Source: JANNHK01 sp034408875 (GTDB lineage Bacteria; Actinomycetota; Acidimicrobiia; IMCC26256; PALSA-610). Taken from it: a DNA stretch of 12,511 bases. The position numbers and the translations under genes are program-made. The stretch lies in NCBI GenBank assembly GCA_034408875.1, contig JAWXCJ010000292.1:1-12511 (forward strand). Direction: 5' to 3'. Of the stretch, positions 1 through 6,933 are shown piece after piece (the first letter of the stretch is position 1; the number at the start of each line of letters is the position of its first letter). The notes beneath the pieces were generated by a model. The model was not told the origin of the DNA. It worked only from the letters and a program-made list of their open reading frames with translations, and made no database searches.

Positions 1-192
1 GCTAGGTCACCCGACCCCGTTGCGCCGCCGGGCGGTGTCCCTCCCGGGGTGGAGACCACCTCTGTCCCCGGGCGTAGGCGTCCTCGCCGGTGCGCCACCC
101 AACATCTGGCCATTTCGCAGATGCGACTGGTGCATGACAACCGCTTCACTGCCTACTCGGATGTCCTGAGGTCGCGTCGGTCGTCCTGAATT
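1..192. other. Left edge, no convincing gene
   Basis: Plus-strand frame 1 is open from the edge to a TGA at 187-189, and frame 2 is open to a TGA at 167-169. Neither product resembles a family I know. Third-position G/C is moderate in both frames, and the last 20 or so codons of frame 1 look somewhat better than the rest. This could be the tail of a gene that begins outside the window, or non-coding DNA. No RNA gene or mobile element was seen. Confidence 0.3.
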
Positions 193-223
193 TTGGATCC
201 AGGTTGTCCATCGGAGGGACGAA

Positions 224-447
224 ATGCGGGCGCGACGGCTGTGCATCTGGGGTTGGCTCTGACGTTAATCGTCGGCGGAAGCGGCACAAGCTCCGCCGCC
301 GCGGCGACCGGTGACACTGCGGAATCGACAGCAAGTACTCGGGCACGTTCTGCCCGAGTTCACCCACAGTCTGTTGGCCGTGGCAGACGAGCCTTCGGTA
401 GGAACCTAAGAACCATGAACATCGCCAAGGAGAGCACGTGCGCGTAA
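224..447 (+). pseudogene. Frameshifted small secreted-protein remnant or leader ORF
   Basis: A good ribosome binding site (GGAGGG, 213-218) precedes an ATG at 224. That frame encodes only 12 residues, starting MRARRL, before a TGA at 260-262. The neighbouring frame (frame 1) continues where this one would be expected to go: from about 238 it reads HLGLALTLIVGG followed by SGTSSAAAATG, a typical hydrophobic core and Ala-rich cleavage region, and stays open to a TAA at 445-447. Joining the two frames near 236-240 would restore a normal signal peptide behind a normal start, so I read it as a one-base frameshift. The frame 1 stop overlaps the GTG of the next gene by 10 bases. The rest of the protein is short, Arg/Ser-rich and unrecognised. 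It could instead be a genuine short leader peptide. Confidence 0.35.
337..359. repeat. Perfect 9-bp inverted repeat (hairpin)
   Basis: ACTCGGGCA (337-345) and TGCCCGAGT (351-359) are exact reverse complements separated by the loop CGTTC. The hairpin lies about 80 bases upstream of the GTG start at 438 and no T-run follows it. It could be a leader structure or an attenuator for the secreted-protein gene, or a terminator for something upstream; the sequence does not decide. Confidence 0.5.
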
Positions 448-1043
448 AAAACCTTCTCATCGTCGCGACGGCACTGTCGTTCGTTGTCGGCAGCGTCGGT
501 CTGAGCGCGGCCGCAGCGACAACGACCACAGCGGACCCGCAAGCGACGACGACCGTGCCGCAAGCCGTCGCCGAACCGGAGGCGGCAGCGGCCGCGCCGG
601 TGTGCCCGACGGGTTGGGCTCGGCCCGTGGCCATACCTGTGACCTCGTACACGAGCCCGGGCCACGGGTTCTTCCCGCCGACGACGATCTCGACGCCGGG
701 CTTGTGCGCGTGGAGCTTCCAGAACCGGTGGTACCTCCTCTCGCGGCCGTATGACCAGCCAAGGGAGAAGTGCGTCAACCCGGTGCGGCAACTCGAAACG
801 GAGGTGTCTGCGCCGACCTGGAAGGGGGACAGCCGCACGTCGAACATCACTGTGCGCTGCGACGTGTACTACAGGGATACGCAGGGCGTCCGCACGTGGA
901 TCTATGCCGTGAAGATTCGGGTGCGGGTGAAGCACCGGTGCGCGGAGGGCGTCTGCACGCCGTACCTCGATGCTCGCTACTGGGGAACGTTGTGCGTCGC
1001 GGCAAACGTGCCGTGCCGCGCTTGGTCTGTGGGCGTTCGCTAG
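438..1043 (+). CDS. Small secreted protein with eight cysteines
   Basis: The 201-residue product is probably exported. The start is GTG 438, chosen because AAGGAG (427-432) lies five bases upstream. Residues 1-25 form a signal peptide (MRVKNLL, a hydrophobic core, then GLSAAAA). Residues about 27-54 are a low-complexity Ala/Thr/Pro/Glu spacer. The remainder is a compact domain with eight cysteines, at about residues 56, 90, 112, 141, 168, 173, 186 and 193, which would allow four disulfides after export. I do not recognise the family and assign no activity. A truncated relative with the same CPxG...SYTSP core lies at 5019-5190 on the other strand, so this is a small paralogous family in this genome. 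The gene converges on the membrane-protein gene below; the two stop codons share the tetranucleotide CTAG. Confidence 0.75.
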   Translation: MRVKNLLIVATALSFVVGSVGLSAAAATTTTADPQATTTVPQAVAEPEAAAAAPVCPTGWARPVAIPVTSYTSPGHGFFPPTTISTPGLCAWSFQNRWYLLSRPYDQPREKCVNPVRQLETEVSAPTWKGDSRTSNITVRCDVYYRDTQGVRTWIYAVKIRVRVKHRCAEGVCTPYLDARYWGTLCVAANVPCRAWSVGVR

Positions 1044-1771
1044 TCGATCGGCGCGAGTGGCACCGAGCGAAGGCGCGGGGTTCGTTCGGCGACGAAACCC
1101 TCGCGTCGCGCCGTTCGGATCGCGAGATCGATCGTCACGGCGATGCCGACGCCGATGATCGCCCAGCCGACGAGCGGTTTCACCGCGACATACGTCGCCA
1201 GCGGGAGCCACAGCAGGAGCGTCAGTGTGGCCGCGGCCGTCAGGATGTTGACGGCGGCCCACAGGAACGTGAGACCGCGCAACAACCGGAGCACCGCGGG
1301 GCGGGCCATCTGTTCCGGTGTGATCGCCCAGAACTCGAGCGCAAGCCGCTCGACCATGGGGCGGCCGATGAAGATCGAACCGAGGAACACCGTGCCCATC
1401 ACGACGGAGCCGAGCACGGGCTGGGCGAAGTAGAAGAAGCTGCTGCCGCTCGCGACCGCAATCATCGTGCGGACCGTGATGCCGATGGCTGCGAGTACGA
1501 CCATCGGCGGGACGGGTCGCCCGCGCAGGAGGCGCGCCGCGACCGCCGCGTACAGCCAGCACAGCGCGGCAGCATACGCGGCCCCGAGACCGACGAACAC
1601 GAGGCAGCAGTAGAAGAGGGCGGTCGGAATGAGTGATGCCTCGACGAGCCGCGGTGCGGCCCGGCGCACGACGGTCCCGAACACGCCCAGCTTCGAGAGC
1701 ACGATGGGCGCGTCGACGACTGCGGCAACAGCCGGAATCTCGGCCAGGTCGGCCGTGTACGTCGCAACCAC
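1040..1771 (-). CDS. Multi-pass membrane protein, VC0807-like
   Basis: The 243-residue product is an integral membrane protein. I start it at GTG 1771 because GAGGAG (1777-1782) lies five bases upstream; a longer reading from 1861 adds a basic, non-membrane stretch with no supporting site. Hydrophobic segments lie at about residues 44-62, 63-83, 88-107, 109-127, 155-177 and 178-207. The segment with GRP(V)PP, then SGSSFFYFAQP and later FIGRPMVERLA resembles the VC0807 / septation-protein-A-like group of membrane proteins, whose biochemical role is not established. The N-terminal 40 residues and a basic C-terminal tail (ARREGFVAERTPR) should be cytoplasmic or soluble. It lies 116 bases downstream of the sulfatase on the same strand, with a possible weak hairpin between, so co-transcription is possible but unproven. 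Confidence 0.65.
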   Translation of the reverse strand: MVATYTADLAEIPAVAAVVDAPIVLSKLGVFGTVVRRAAPRLVEASLIPTALFYCCLVFVGLGAAYAAALCWLYAAVAARLLRGRPVPPMVVLAAIGITVRTMIAVASGSSFFYFAQPVLGSVVMGTVFLGSIFIGRPMVERLALEFWAITPEQMARPAVLRLLRGLTFLWAAVNILTAAATLTLLLWLPLATYVAVKPLVGWAIIGVGIAVTIDLAIRTARREGFVAERTPRLRSVPLAPID

Positions 1772-1852
1772 ACCTACTCCTCGGCTTCTTCCGTGCCGGA
1801 CCGAAGTGAGGAGCCGCGCGTTGTGAAGTCGGCAGGGCGCTACTACCGCCTG

Positions 1853-1875
1853 ACCAGCCACTCTGCGTGACTGGT
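1853..1875 (-). terminator. Possible hairpin after the sulfatase gene
   Basis: ACCAGCCA (1853-1860) and TGACTGGT (1868-1875) pair over eight positions with one mismatch, around a 7-base loop. The hairpin lies 12 bases beyond the sulfatase stop codon. No T-run follows on the minus strand, so it is at best a weak or factor-assisted terminator. Confidence 0.3.
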
Positions 1876-1887
1876 GCGTGGGGGCGG

Positions 1888-3345
1888 CTAAGCGAACGGT
1901 GACGGGTGCGGCCGCTGCGGTGGTGTCGCGAGGAACGATGCGACGACGCCGTCCATGAGGTCGTCGACGATCGCCTTGCCGTCAGGATCGCCGGCCAGAT
2001 TGCGGTCTTCGTTCGGGTCCTTGTGCAGGTCGAACAGTTGGCACGCGGCACTGCGATCTTCGTCGACGACGAGCTTGTAGCGATCGGTTTCGAACGAGGC
2101 GAAGCCCCAGTTCTCGCTGACCGCCACCGCGCGCGGTTCGGGATCGTCGCCGTCGATGTAGCCGATCAGCGATCGGCCGGCGCTCTCGGGTACCGCGGGT
2201 GCGTTGACGACCCCGCGGATGGTTGCCGAGACGTCGACGTGCTCGACGAGATCGGCGACGACGCGCGCCTCGCACCCTCCCGGCGGGTGAACGATGAGCG
2301 GAACTCTCACGGCCCCGTCGTACAGCAGGCACTTCGACATCAGGCCGTGATCGCCGGCCATCTCGCCGTGGTCGCTCGTGTAGACGATCCACGTGTCGTC
2401 GAGGAGGCCCCGTTGCTCGAGGGCGTCGACGATGCGGCCGACCGCGTGGTCGATCACGGAGATGTTCGCGAAGTACGCGCGCCGCATGCCCGCAATCGCG
2501 TCCTCGGTCATCGTGTCGGTGTCGGAGAGTTGCAACATGCCGCGCACGAGTTTCCCGTAGCTGCCGAGACCTTCGAGGTCCGGGCGCACGGTTGTCCGGG
2601 GCGACGTCGGTGTCGCCGGCCCGTAGCGCTCGACTGCCTCGCGCGGTGCGTCCCACGGGTCGTGCGGGCCGGGAAAGCCGACGAAGAGAAAGAAGGGCTG
2701 GCCGCTCGTGTAGTCGTCGATCCAGCGGACGGCCGCGTCGCCGTGCCAACTGTCGATGTAGTCGGTGAGCGGGAGCGGTGACGGCGTCGCATCCCACATG
2801 GGGACACGCTTCGTCGCGTTGGCGCCGCGCTCGCCCTCGCCGTGGTAACTGCGGTCGGCGATGTGCTGCCGGTACGCGCCGAGCAGGCCACGCTCGGCCA
2901 GATGATCGGTGTACGGCGTCGAGATCGTCGTCGTGAACTTGTCGCCGGTCTCGATCACCTCGGTGAAGCCGCGGGCGGCCAGCAACGGCGCGAGTTCGTC
3001 GACCCGGGTAACGGCGAGCTCGTCGTCACGCGTGAGGTGGGCCTTGCCGACCATCGCGGTGTGAACTCCGGCGGCCTGCAGCGCGTGGAGGTACGTCGGT
3101 GTTCCGGGGTCGACTTCGGCCCAGTTCGTGTAGACGCCGTGGTCACGTACGTACCGCTCGGTGAGGAACGACGCGCGGGCCGGCATACACAGCGGTCCCT
3201 GGCAGCTCACACGCGCGAAGCGCACTCCCGTTGCAGCCAGTGCATCGAGGTGCGGCGTACGCACCGAAGCGTCGCCCGCGCACCCCATCGCGTCGGCGCG
3301 GTGCTGGTCGGCCATCACCACGACGACGTTGGGAGTTCGCGGCAT
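1888..3345 (-). CDS. Type I sulfatase (formylglycine-dependent)
   Basis: The 485-residue product belongs to the alkaline-phosphatase-like sulfatase family, which hydrolyses sulfate esters with a formylglycine made from an active-site cysteine. Visible hallmarks, in order: MADQHRADAMG (residues 11-21, with metal-binding Asp13); GPLCMPARASFLTER with the CxPxR modification motif at Cys53-Arg57; MVGKAHL with Lys101; PGPHDPWD with His228; YTSDHGEMAGDHG with Asp325 and His326; and MSK with Lys338. Length and motif order are normal, so it looks functional, provided the genome encodes a formylglycine-generating enzyme, which is not in this window. No signal peptide is visible, so it is probably cytoplasmic. 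The substrate cannot be told. The ATG at 3345 has no strong ribosome binding site, and no other start codon lies between it and the preceding in-frame stop at 3400-3402. Most of the overlapping plus-strand frames are shadows. Confidence 0.9.
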   Translation of the reverse strand: MPRTPNVVVVMADQHRADAMGCAGDASVRTPHLDALAATGVRFARVSCQGPLCMPARASFLTERYVRDHGVYTNWAEVDPGTPTYLHALQAAGVHTAMVGKAHLTRDDELAVTRVDELAPLLAARGFTEVIETGDKFTTTISTPYTDHLAERGLLGAYRQHIADRSYHGEGERGANATKRVPMWDATPSPLPLTDYIDSWHGDAAVRWIDDYTSGQPFFLFVGFPGPHDPWDAPREAVERYGPATPTSPRTTVRPDLEGLGSYGKLVRGMLQLSDTDTMTEDAIAGMRRAYFANISVIDHAVGRIVDALEQRGLLDDTWIVYTSDHGEMAGDHGLMSKCLLYDGAVRVPLIVHPPGGCEARVVADLVEHVDVSATIRGVVNAPAVPESAGRSLIGYIDGDDPEPRAVAVSENWGFASFETDRYKLVVDEDRSAACQLFDLHKDPNEDRNLAGDPDGKAIVDDLMDGVVASFLATPPQRPHPSPFA

Positions 3346-3730
3346 GCCGGGAATCGTAACGAGCGCGGCCGAGGTCGGTGACGGAGTCGAGCGGGACGGT
3401 CATGAGGTCGGCGTCCTGGTAGAAGCCGTTTGCGGTCGCGCATGCGAGCTGTGTCGTGCCGAGACCGGTTGCCATTGCTTGCGGCGTCGCCATGGTGTGG
3501 GCGCCGCCGTCGGGCGAGTACACCGACGCCGGCGCGTGGTCGATGACGACATTCGCAGGGAGCGCGATCAGGTCACAGCTGACGGTCCCCATCAGGTTGT
3601 AGGTCCCGATGACGACGTTTCCGGTGACGTACCGCCTCGACGGACCCGTGCTCGCGTCAGCCCGGCTAATTGTCGAAACCTTCGTACGCGTCGGAGTCGA
3701 AGCCGTCGTCTCCGCCGGCACGCGCCGCAC
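3346..3730 (-). pseudogene. Coding-like remnant, unrecognised
   Basis: Between the Hcp-like gene and the sulfatase, the minus strand carries a stretch (about 3640 to 3360) with strong third-position G/C and a protein-like composition, including GTVSCDLIALPANVVIDHA, SVYSPDGG and GFYQDADLMTVPLDSVTDL. The frame opens at GTG 3730 but has no good ribosome binding site, and its first 30 codons have poor codon use. At the other end it runs about 200 bases into the sulfatase gene, where it becomes a shadow and only stops at 3143. It therefore has neither a proper start nor its own stop. In another frame, 3779 to 3666, a second coding-like tail (ANFGCAARAGGDDGF and SDAYEGFDN, then TAG) follows the Hcp-like stop codon. 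I read both as debris of secreted-protein genes. I do not recognise either family. Confidence 0.4.
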
Positions 3731-3779
3731 ACCCGAAGTTGGCGGCGACGTGCCGACGACCTGGACGACTGCTCCCTGA

Positions 3780-4427
3780 CTACGGGGTGTTGGTCGCGAG
3801 GTTGTACGAGACGACCTGCTCGGTGGTTCCGATGGTCGAGCGGTACGTGATCTTCGTGAAGTTCAGCGAAATCGACTCGGTGGGCTTGTCGCCGCCCGAA
3901 CTCATGCTGAACCCGCTGATGAGGACGTTCTCCAGTTCGATCTGGAGGTAGTTCGCATTCGGCTTGTTCTTCGTGTCGGTGAAGTAGAGCACCACGTTGT
4001 GGCCTTCACCGGTGAGCGATTCCTGGAACAGCGACGCGCTGGACGTGTCCATCTGCTTGGTGACGGTGATTTCCGAAAGGCTCGGTGCCGACGCCTCCCG
4101 GTTGCTCGGGCCGCCACCCCCGGGGCCGATTCCCCGACCGACGCCGAACTGGAACGAGTCGAGGGTGATGTGGTTGGTGTGATCGAGCGGGTTCGGAGGG
4201 CCGGTGATCCCGTCGTACGACATGGTGATGCCGTTCTTGGCTTTCACCGCGATCAGCAACAGTTCGTCGAGCGTGAGCTCCTCCGGCGCGGCTGTTGCGC
4301 TTTCCGGGCTCGACGGCTCCGGCGACGCGTTGACGGCGCCGCGGAGCAGGAATCCCCCGACGAGCGCCGCGATGACGAGAACGACGACGAACACACGCGT
4401 CGGCAAACGACGCTGGACAACATCCAT
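3780..4427 (-). CDS. Hcp-like protein with N-terminal membrane anchor or signal
   Basis: The 215-residue product starts at ATG 4427, with GGGGAG (4438-4443) upstream. A longer frame to 4514 lacks such a site. Residues 6-30 are a basic pair followed by a hydrophobic segment (VFVVVLVIAALVGGFLL): a signal anchor or signal peptide. A Ser/Pro/Glu-rich spacer (about 34-50) follows. Residues about 55-210 resemble the Hcp beta-barrel family: YDGITG near 71-76; LDSFQFGVGRGIG (89-101) and a Gly-rich loop; then EITVTKQMD (119-127) and SASLFQ; YLQIELENVLISGF (160-173); ESISLNFTKITY (184-195); and VVSYNLATN near the end. In type VI secretion Hcp forms cytoplasmic tube rings without a signal, so this anchored form is unlikely to act that way. 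No other type VI gene is present in the window. Its role is unknown. Confidence 0.75.
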   Translation of the reverse strand: MDVVQRRLPTRVFVVVLVIAALVGGFLLRGAVNASPEPSSPESATAAPEELTLDELLLIAVKAKNGITMSYDGITGPPNPLDHTNHITLDSFQFGVGRGIGPGGGGPSNREASAPSLSEITVTKQMDTSSASLFQESLTGEGHNVVLYFTDTKNKPNANYLQIELENVLISGFSMSSGGDKPTESISLNFTKITYRSTIGTTEQVVSYNLATNTP

Positions 4428-4473
4428 GGACCTGCTTCTCCCCCGCGGAGCGTTCGCTCCGACACACGTAACG

Positions 4474-4494
4474 TAGTCGGACGCTGTCCGACTA
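4474..4494. repeat. Perfect 9-bp inverted repeat at the Fic remnant stop
   Basis: TAGTCGGAC (4474-4482) and GTCCGACTA (4486-4494) are exact reverse complements with a GCT loop. On the minus strand the first three bases of the hairpin are the TAG stop of the Fic remnant. It sits 47 bases upstream of the Hcp-like start codon, so it may separate the two transcripts or be an operator. No T-run follows. Confidence 0.5.
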
Positions 4495-5016
4495 GGTGCG
4501 ACGCCAGGTTGCACTGTTGTCGCTTACTCCCGGGACTGCGCGGCGTACGTCGGCGATCGTGAAGGTCGTCGGCGCGTGCAGGAGCACGTAGTCGCGCACG
4601 CGGTCCTGTTTTGTCCCGCCGCCGAACGGGTGGATACAGAGGAGGTCGAGTACGAACGCCGCAGTGCGCAGGAGCGGATGGTGTTCGCCCCGCTCGAGCG
4701 CGTCCTGCGTGCGGGCGACGAGCTCCTCCACGAAGAATGGAGTCTCTTGTGCGGACACGGGCTCGAACCGCACGGTTGTGGTGCCGTCCGGGTTGCGGTC
4801 TACGACAAGGTTGTCTTCAGTCTTGAAGGAGCCGCCGCGCCCGTCGGTGAAGGAGAACAGCAGCCGGTGTAGGTGCAGCACCAACCCGATGTTGAACTCG
4901 CCCGGGTCCTCTTGTTGGAGGTAGTCGAGGGCGGCTCGATAGCCGGCGAACTCCGCCTCGCTCTGGTTTCGGAAGCGCTCCGAGCCCCCCGAGACGAGTC
5001 GCGGAACCCGAGAATC
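4492..5016 (-). pseudogene. Fic-domain protein remnant with internal deletions
   Basis: Fic proteins transfer AMP or related groups to target proteins, using a conserved HPFxDGNGR loop. Here the reading frame shows a good Fic N-terminal half: RFRNQSEAEFAGYRAALDYL; LVLHLHRLLFSFTDGRGG; SFKTEDNLVV; VRFEPVSAQETPFFVEELV; and HHPLLRTAAFVLDLLCIHPF. Straight after HPF it reads GGGTKQDRVRDYVLLHAP and FTIADVRRAVPGVSDN. In family members that sequence belongs to the linker and C-terminal winged helix, well downstream of the active site. The DGNGR segment and the helices after it are missing. A second jump follows GVSDN, straight to SATWRRT and the stop. Both joins keep the frame. The protein cannot be a Fic transferase, as the catalytic loop is absent. 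Frames upstream of 5016 do not look coding, so the true start is also missing or unclear. Confidence 0.7.
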
Positions 5017-5018
5017 GG

Positions 5019-5190
5019 TCAGGCATCGCCGAACTTCGGGCTCGTGTACGACACCGACCGGACCGAGACGCCGCGGAGGCCGTAGCCGTTCGGGCACGGC
5101 GGCGCGGCCGCCGTGGTGTCGAGTTGCATCGTGCGCCGGCGACGAGCGCGAGCGCAACAGCACACAAGACAGACTTTCGTGCCGGGCAAC
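5019..5190 (-). pseudogene. Truncated, frameshifted relative of the 438 secreted protein
   Basis: A short frame from ATG 5129 to TGA 5019 (36 residues) contains TTAAAPPCPNGYGLRG and VRSVSYTSPKFG. It aligns by eye with AAAAPVCPTGWARPV and IPVTSYTSPGHG of the intact gene at 438. Immediately upstream, in a different frame (about 5185-5133), RKSVLCAVALALVAGA is a normal signal peptide core. So a signal peptide and the first part of the Cys-containing domain are both present but out of frame with each other, and everything after the first cysteine region is missing. It lies just beyond the WS/DGAT stop and just before the Fic remnant, on the same strand. Confidence 0.55.
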
Positions 5191-5193
5191 CGA

Positions 5194-6519
5194 TCAGATC
5201 AACCGAGCAAACGCGTCGTCGAGGCACTCGAGCAAGATCGCCGGTTCGGTGATCGCGGCGGGGTCGAGCGCTATTCCCACATCGAGCCGGTCTCGGTTGC
5301 CGAACGCAGTGAGGTTCACTGGGCAACCGAGCCGCGGCCCGAACGGGTAGCTGGTTTCGATACGAGCACCGCAGATGTGACCCGACCCGCGGAGGCCGGG
5401 AATAGCGGTTGCGGCGAAGTCGACGGTGCGCGCTTGCGCGTGCAAAGCCGGAATGAGCACTTGCGCGGGAAGGTAACTCATCGTCGACGCCATTGCGGGG
5501 GCAAACCGCAGCGCCGGCTCCATACGCGCGCGGGTCAACCGGTCGGCGACGGTCTCGAAGTGCAGCGCGTCGGGTCCGGCGGTGGTCGGCACCGAGACGC
5601 GCGCGGGGGCAAACCAGTTGCCGCCGACATCGTGGCCGCGCCGTTGACTGGTGGGTGTCGAGAGCCGAAGTTCGTCACACGGAACGCCGAGGCGCTCGTG
5701 GTACAGACCGAGCCCGGACGCGGCGGCGGCAACGAGCAAATCGTTCCTGCTGCCACCGAGGGCGAGTGCTGCTGCGCGCGCGCCCGGCACCGAGATGACT
5801 TCGAAACGGGTCGTCATGGATTCGTCGACCAGCAATGGCGAGAGCGAGCCGCCGGTGATGACCACCTGCCGGGAGACGGACGTCGCGAGATCCACCACTT
5901 GCTGGAGACCACGAACGATGACATTGACCGTGTCCGGGTCGCGCACCGCGTTCACTGCTACCTGCAACGGACGGAGTGCCGCCGTCAGATCGATCGTCGG
6001 GATGCCCGATCGGCCGCCGCGCACCGGTGCGGTCTCTTCGCGCAGGTCGATCTCGTCGCCGTCGAGGAACCGACCCGCGAGACGGAGCCCGGCCAACCCG
6101 TCGGTGACGACGTGGTGGGCGCGCATGTACAGCGCGGCGCGGCCACCCTCGAGACCCTCGATCAGCGTGCCGTCCCACGGTGCTCGGTTGGGATCGAAGG
6201 GAACCGGTTCGAACAAACCCACGAGGTCGAGCAGTTGGCGCAGCGTTCCCGGCCGGCTGACTGCCGCAGTCCGCACGTGATGCTCGGCGCCAAGCGCGTC
6301 GTCTTCGACCCACTGCGGTCGCGCGTGGGCGAACGACGAATCACCGGGCCGCGATTGCAACCTCGGCGAACGCTTGATGACCGCGGCGAAGCGTTCTACC
6401 AGCGCGTCGTAGCTGGGGGCGCGATCGAGCACCATCATGAGCCCGACCGTCATGCGCAGCGTCGGGTCTTGTCCGGCCTTCCACATGATGGCTTCGATGG
6501 GACTGAGACGGTCGTCCAC
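5194..6519 (-). CDS. WS/DGAT-type O-acyltransferase
   Basis: The 441-residue product belongs to the bacterial wax ester synthase / acyl-CoA:diacylglycerol acyltransferase family, which makes storage triacylglycerols or wax esters at the inner membrane. Motifs: DRLSPIEAIMW at residues 3-13, the usual N-terminal signature; VLDRAPSYDALVERF; the catalytic HHxxxDG as HHVVTDG at about 135-141; a PFDPNRAPWDG segment before it; VGGNWFAPARVSVPT in the second half; and a C-terminal AIPGLRGSGHICGARI...GCPVNLTAF region. The length is near the family norm of about 450-480. I start at GTG 6519, just upstream of the LSP motif. The frame stays open upstream to 7056, but that part is remnants of other genes in mixed frames. 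No strong ribosome binding site is visible at 6519. The acyl acceptor cannot be predicted from sequence. Confidence 0.85.
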   Translation of the reverse strand: MDDRLSPIEAIMWKAGQDPTLRMTVGLMMVLDRAPSYDALVERFAAVIKRSPRLQSRPGDSSFAHARPQWVEDDALGAEHHVRTAAVSRPGTLRQLLDLVGLFEPVPFDPNRAPWDGTLIEGLEGGRAALYMRAHHVVTDGLAGLRLAGRFLDGDEIDLREETAPVRGGRSGIPTIDLTAALRPLQVAVNAVRDPDTVNVIVRGLQQVVDLATSVSRQVVITGGSLSPLLVDESMTTRFEVISVPGARAAALALGGSRNDLLVAAAASGLGLYHERLGVPCDELRLSTPTSQRRGHDVGGNWFAPARVSVPTTAGPDALHFETVADRLTRARMEPALRFAPAMASTMSYLPAQVLIPALHAQARTVDFAATAIPGLRGSGHICGARIETSYPFGPRLGCPVNLTAFGNRDRLDVGIALDPAAITEPAILLECLDDAFARLI

Positions 6520-6674
6520 CGCCTGAGTCTCGCACCTTCGTGCTTCGGCGTCTGCACCGCGGTCAGCGCGGGTAGTTTGTCCGCGCGAATGGTGGTCTTC
6601 TCGGGGTGATTCGAGAAACTGCGGCCGAGCTGATCGAGCGGGGCGAGTTCGAAGATGGCGACCGCATGAACGTG

Positions 6675-6921
6675 TTCGCGAGTCCACCCGCGCGCGGTCA
6701 ACGTGCGGCCTCGGACGTCGAGGCCGATCGCCACGCGGTCGCCGTGCTCGGCGATGACGCGGGCGCACCACTCGGGCGATTCGAGCGCGACGGTACCGAT
6801 GTTGATCCGGGTCTCCGTAGACGCGCTCGGAACCGGCGACGCCCTGGGTGAGCTGGACGGCGCGGCCCTCGGTGACGTCGACGGCGGGCAGGGGCTGGAG
6901 GTACGACGTCACGGAACTCAC
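6675..6921 (-). pseudogene. hisA: hisA/priA remnant with internal deletion and frameshift
   Basis: HisA (PriA in actinobacteria) isomerises the ProFAR intermediate of histidine biosynthesis. In the frame from 6921 to about 6808 the sequence reads LQPLPAVDVTEGRAVQL and TQGVAGSERVYGDP, the family N-terminus including the active-site Asp of PAVDV. In a different frame, about 6805 to 6675, it continues as RINIGTVALESPEWC, ARVIAEHGDRVAIGLDVRG and TARGWTRE, which is the middle of HisA. About 60 residues of the barrel between these parts are missing, the join is out of frame, and the C-terminal third is absent. The gene is broken beyond doubt. From 6674 to 6520 the same frame reads HAVAIFELAPLDQLG and onwards, which I cannot place; it holds the upstream region of the acyltransferase. 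Confidence 0.7.
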
Positions 6922-6933
6922 TTCCGAAGCACA

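Noticed and set aside
1772..1861. N-terminal extension of the membrane protein
   Set aside because: The ribosome binding site GAGGAG fits GTG 1771, and the extension is basic, non-hydrophobic and without such a site.
360..2051. A 563-residue open frame on the minus strand across the secreted-protein and membrane-protein genes
   Set aside because: The product is Arg/Ala/Pro-rich with no domain signal and lies out of frame over two supported genes; it is typical of a GC-rich shadow.
4492..5163. An active Fic AMP-transferase
   Set aside because: The DGNGR part of the catalytic loop is absent.
5113..6609. A 498-residue plus-strand frame
   Set aside because: It is the antisense shadow of the WS/DGAT gene, whose catalytic HHxxxDG motif and family landmarks are clear on the minus strand.
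6598..6617. A 6-bp hairpin (TTCTCG / CGAGAA) upstream of the acyltransferase
   Set aside because: Short, 8-base loop, no T-run and inside remnant sequence; too weak to call.
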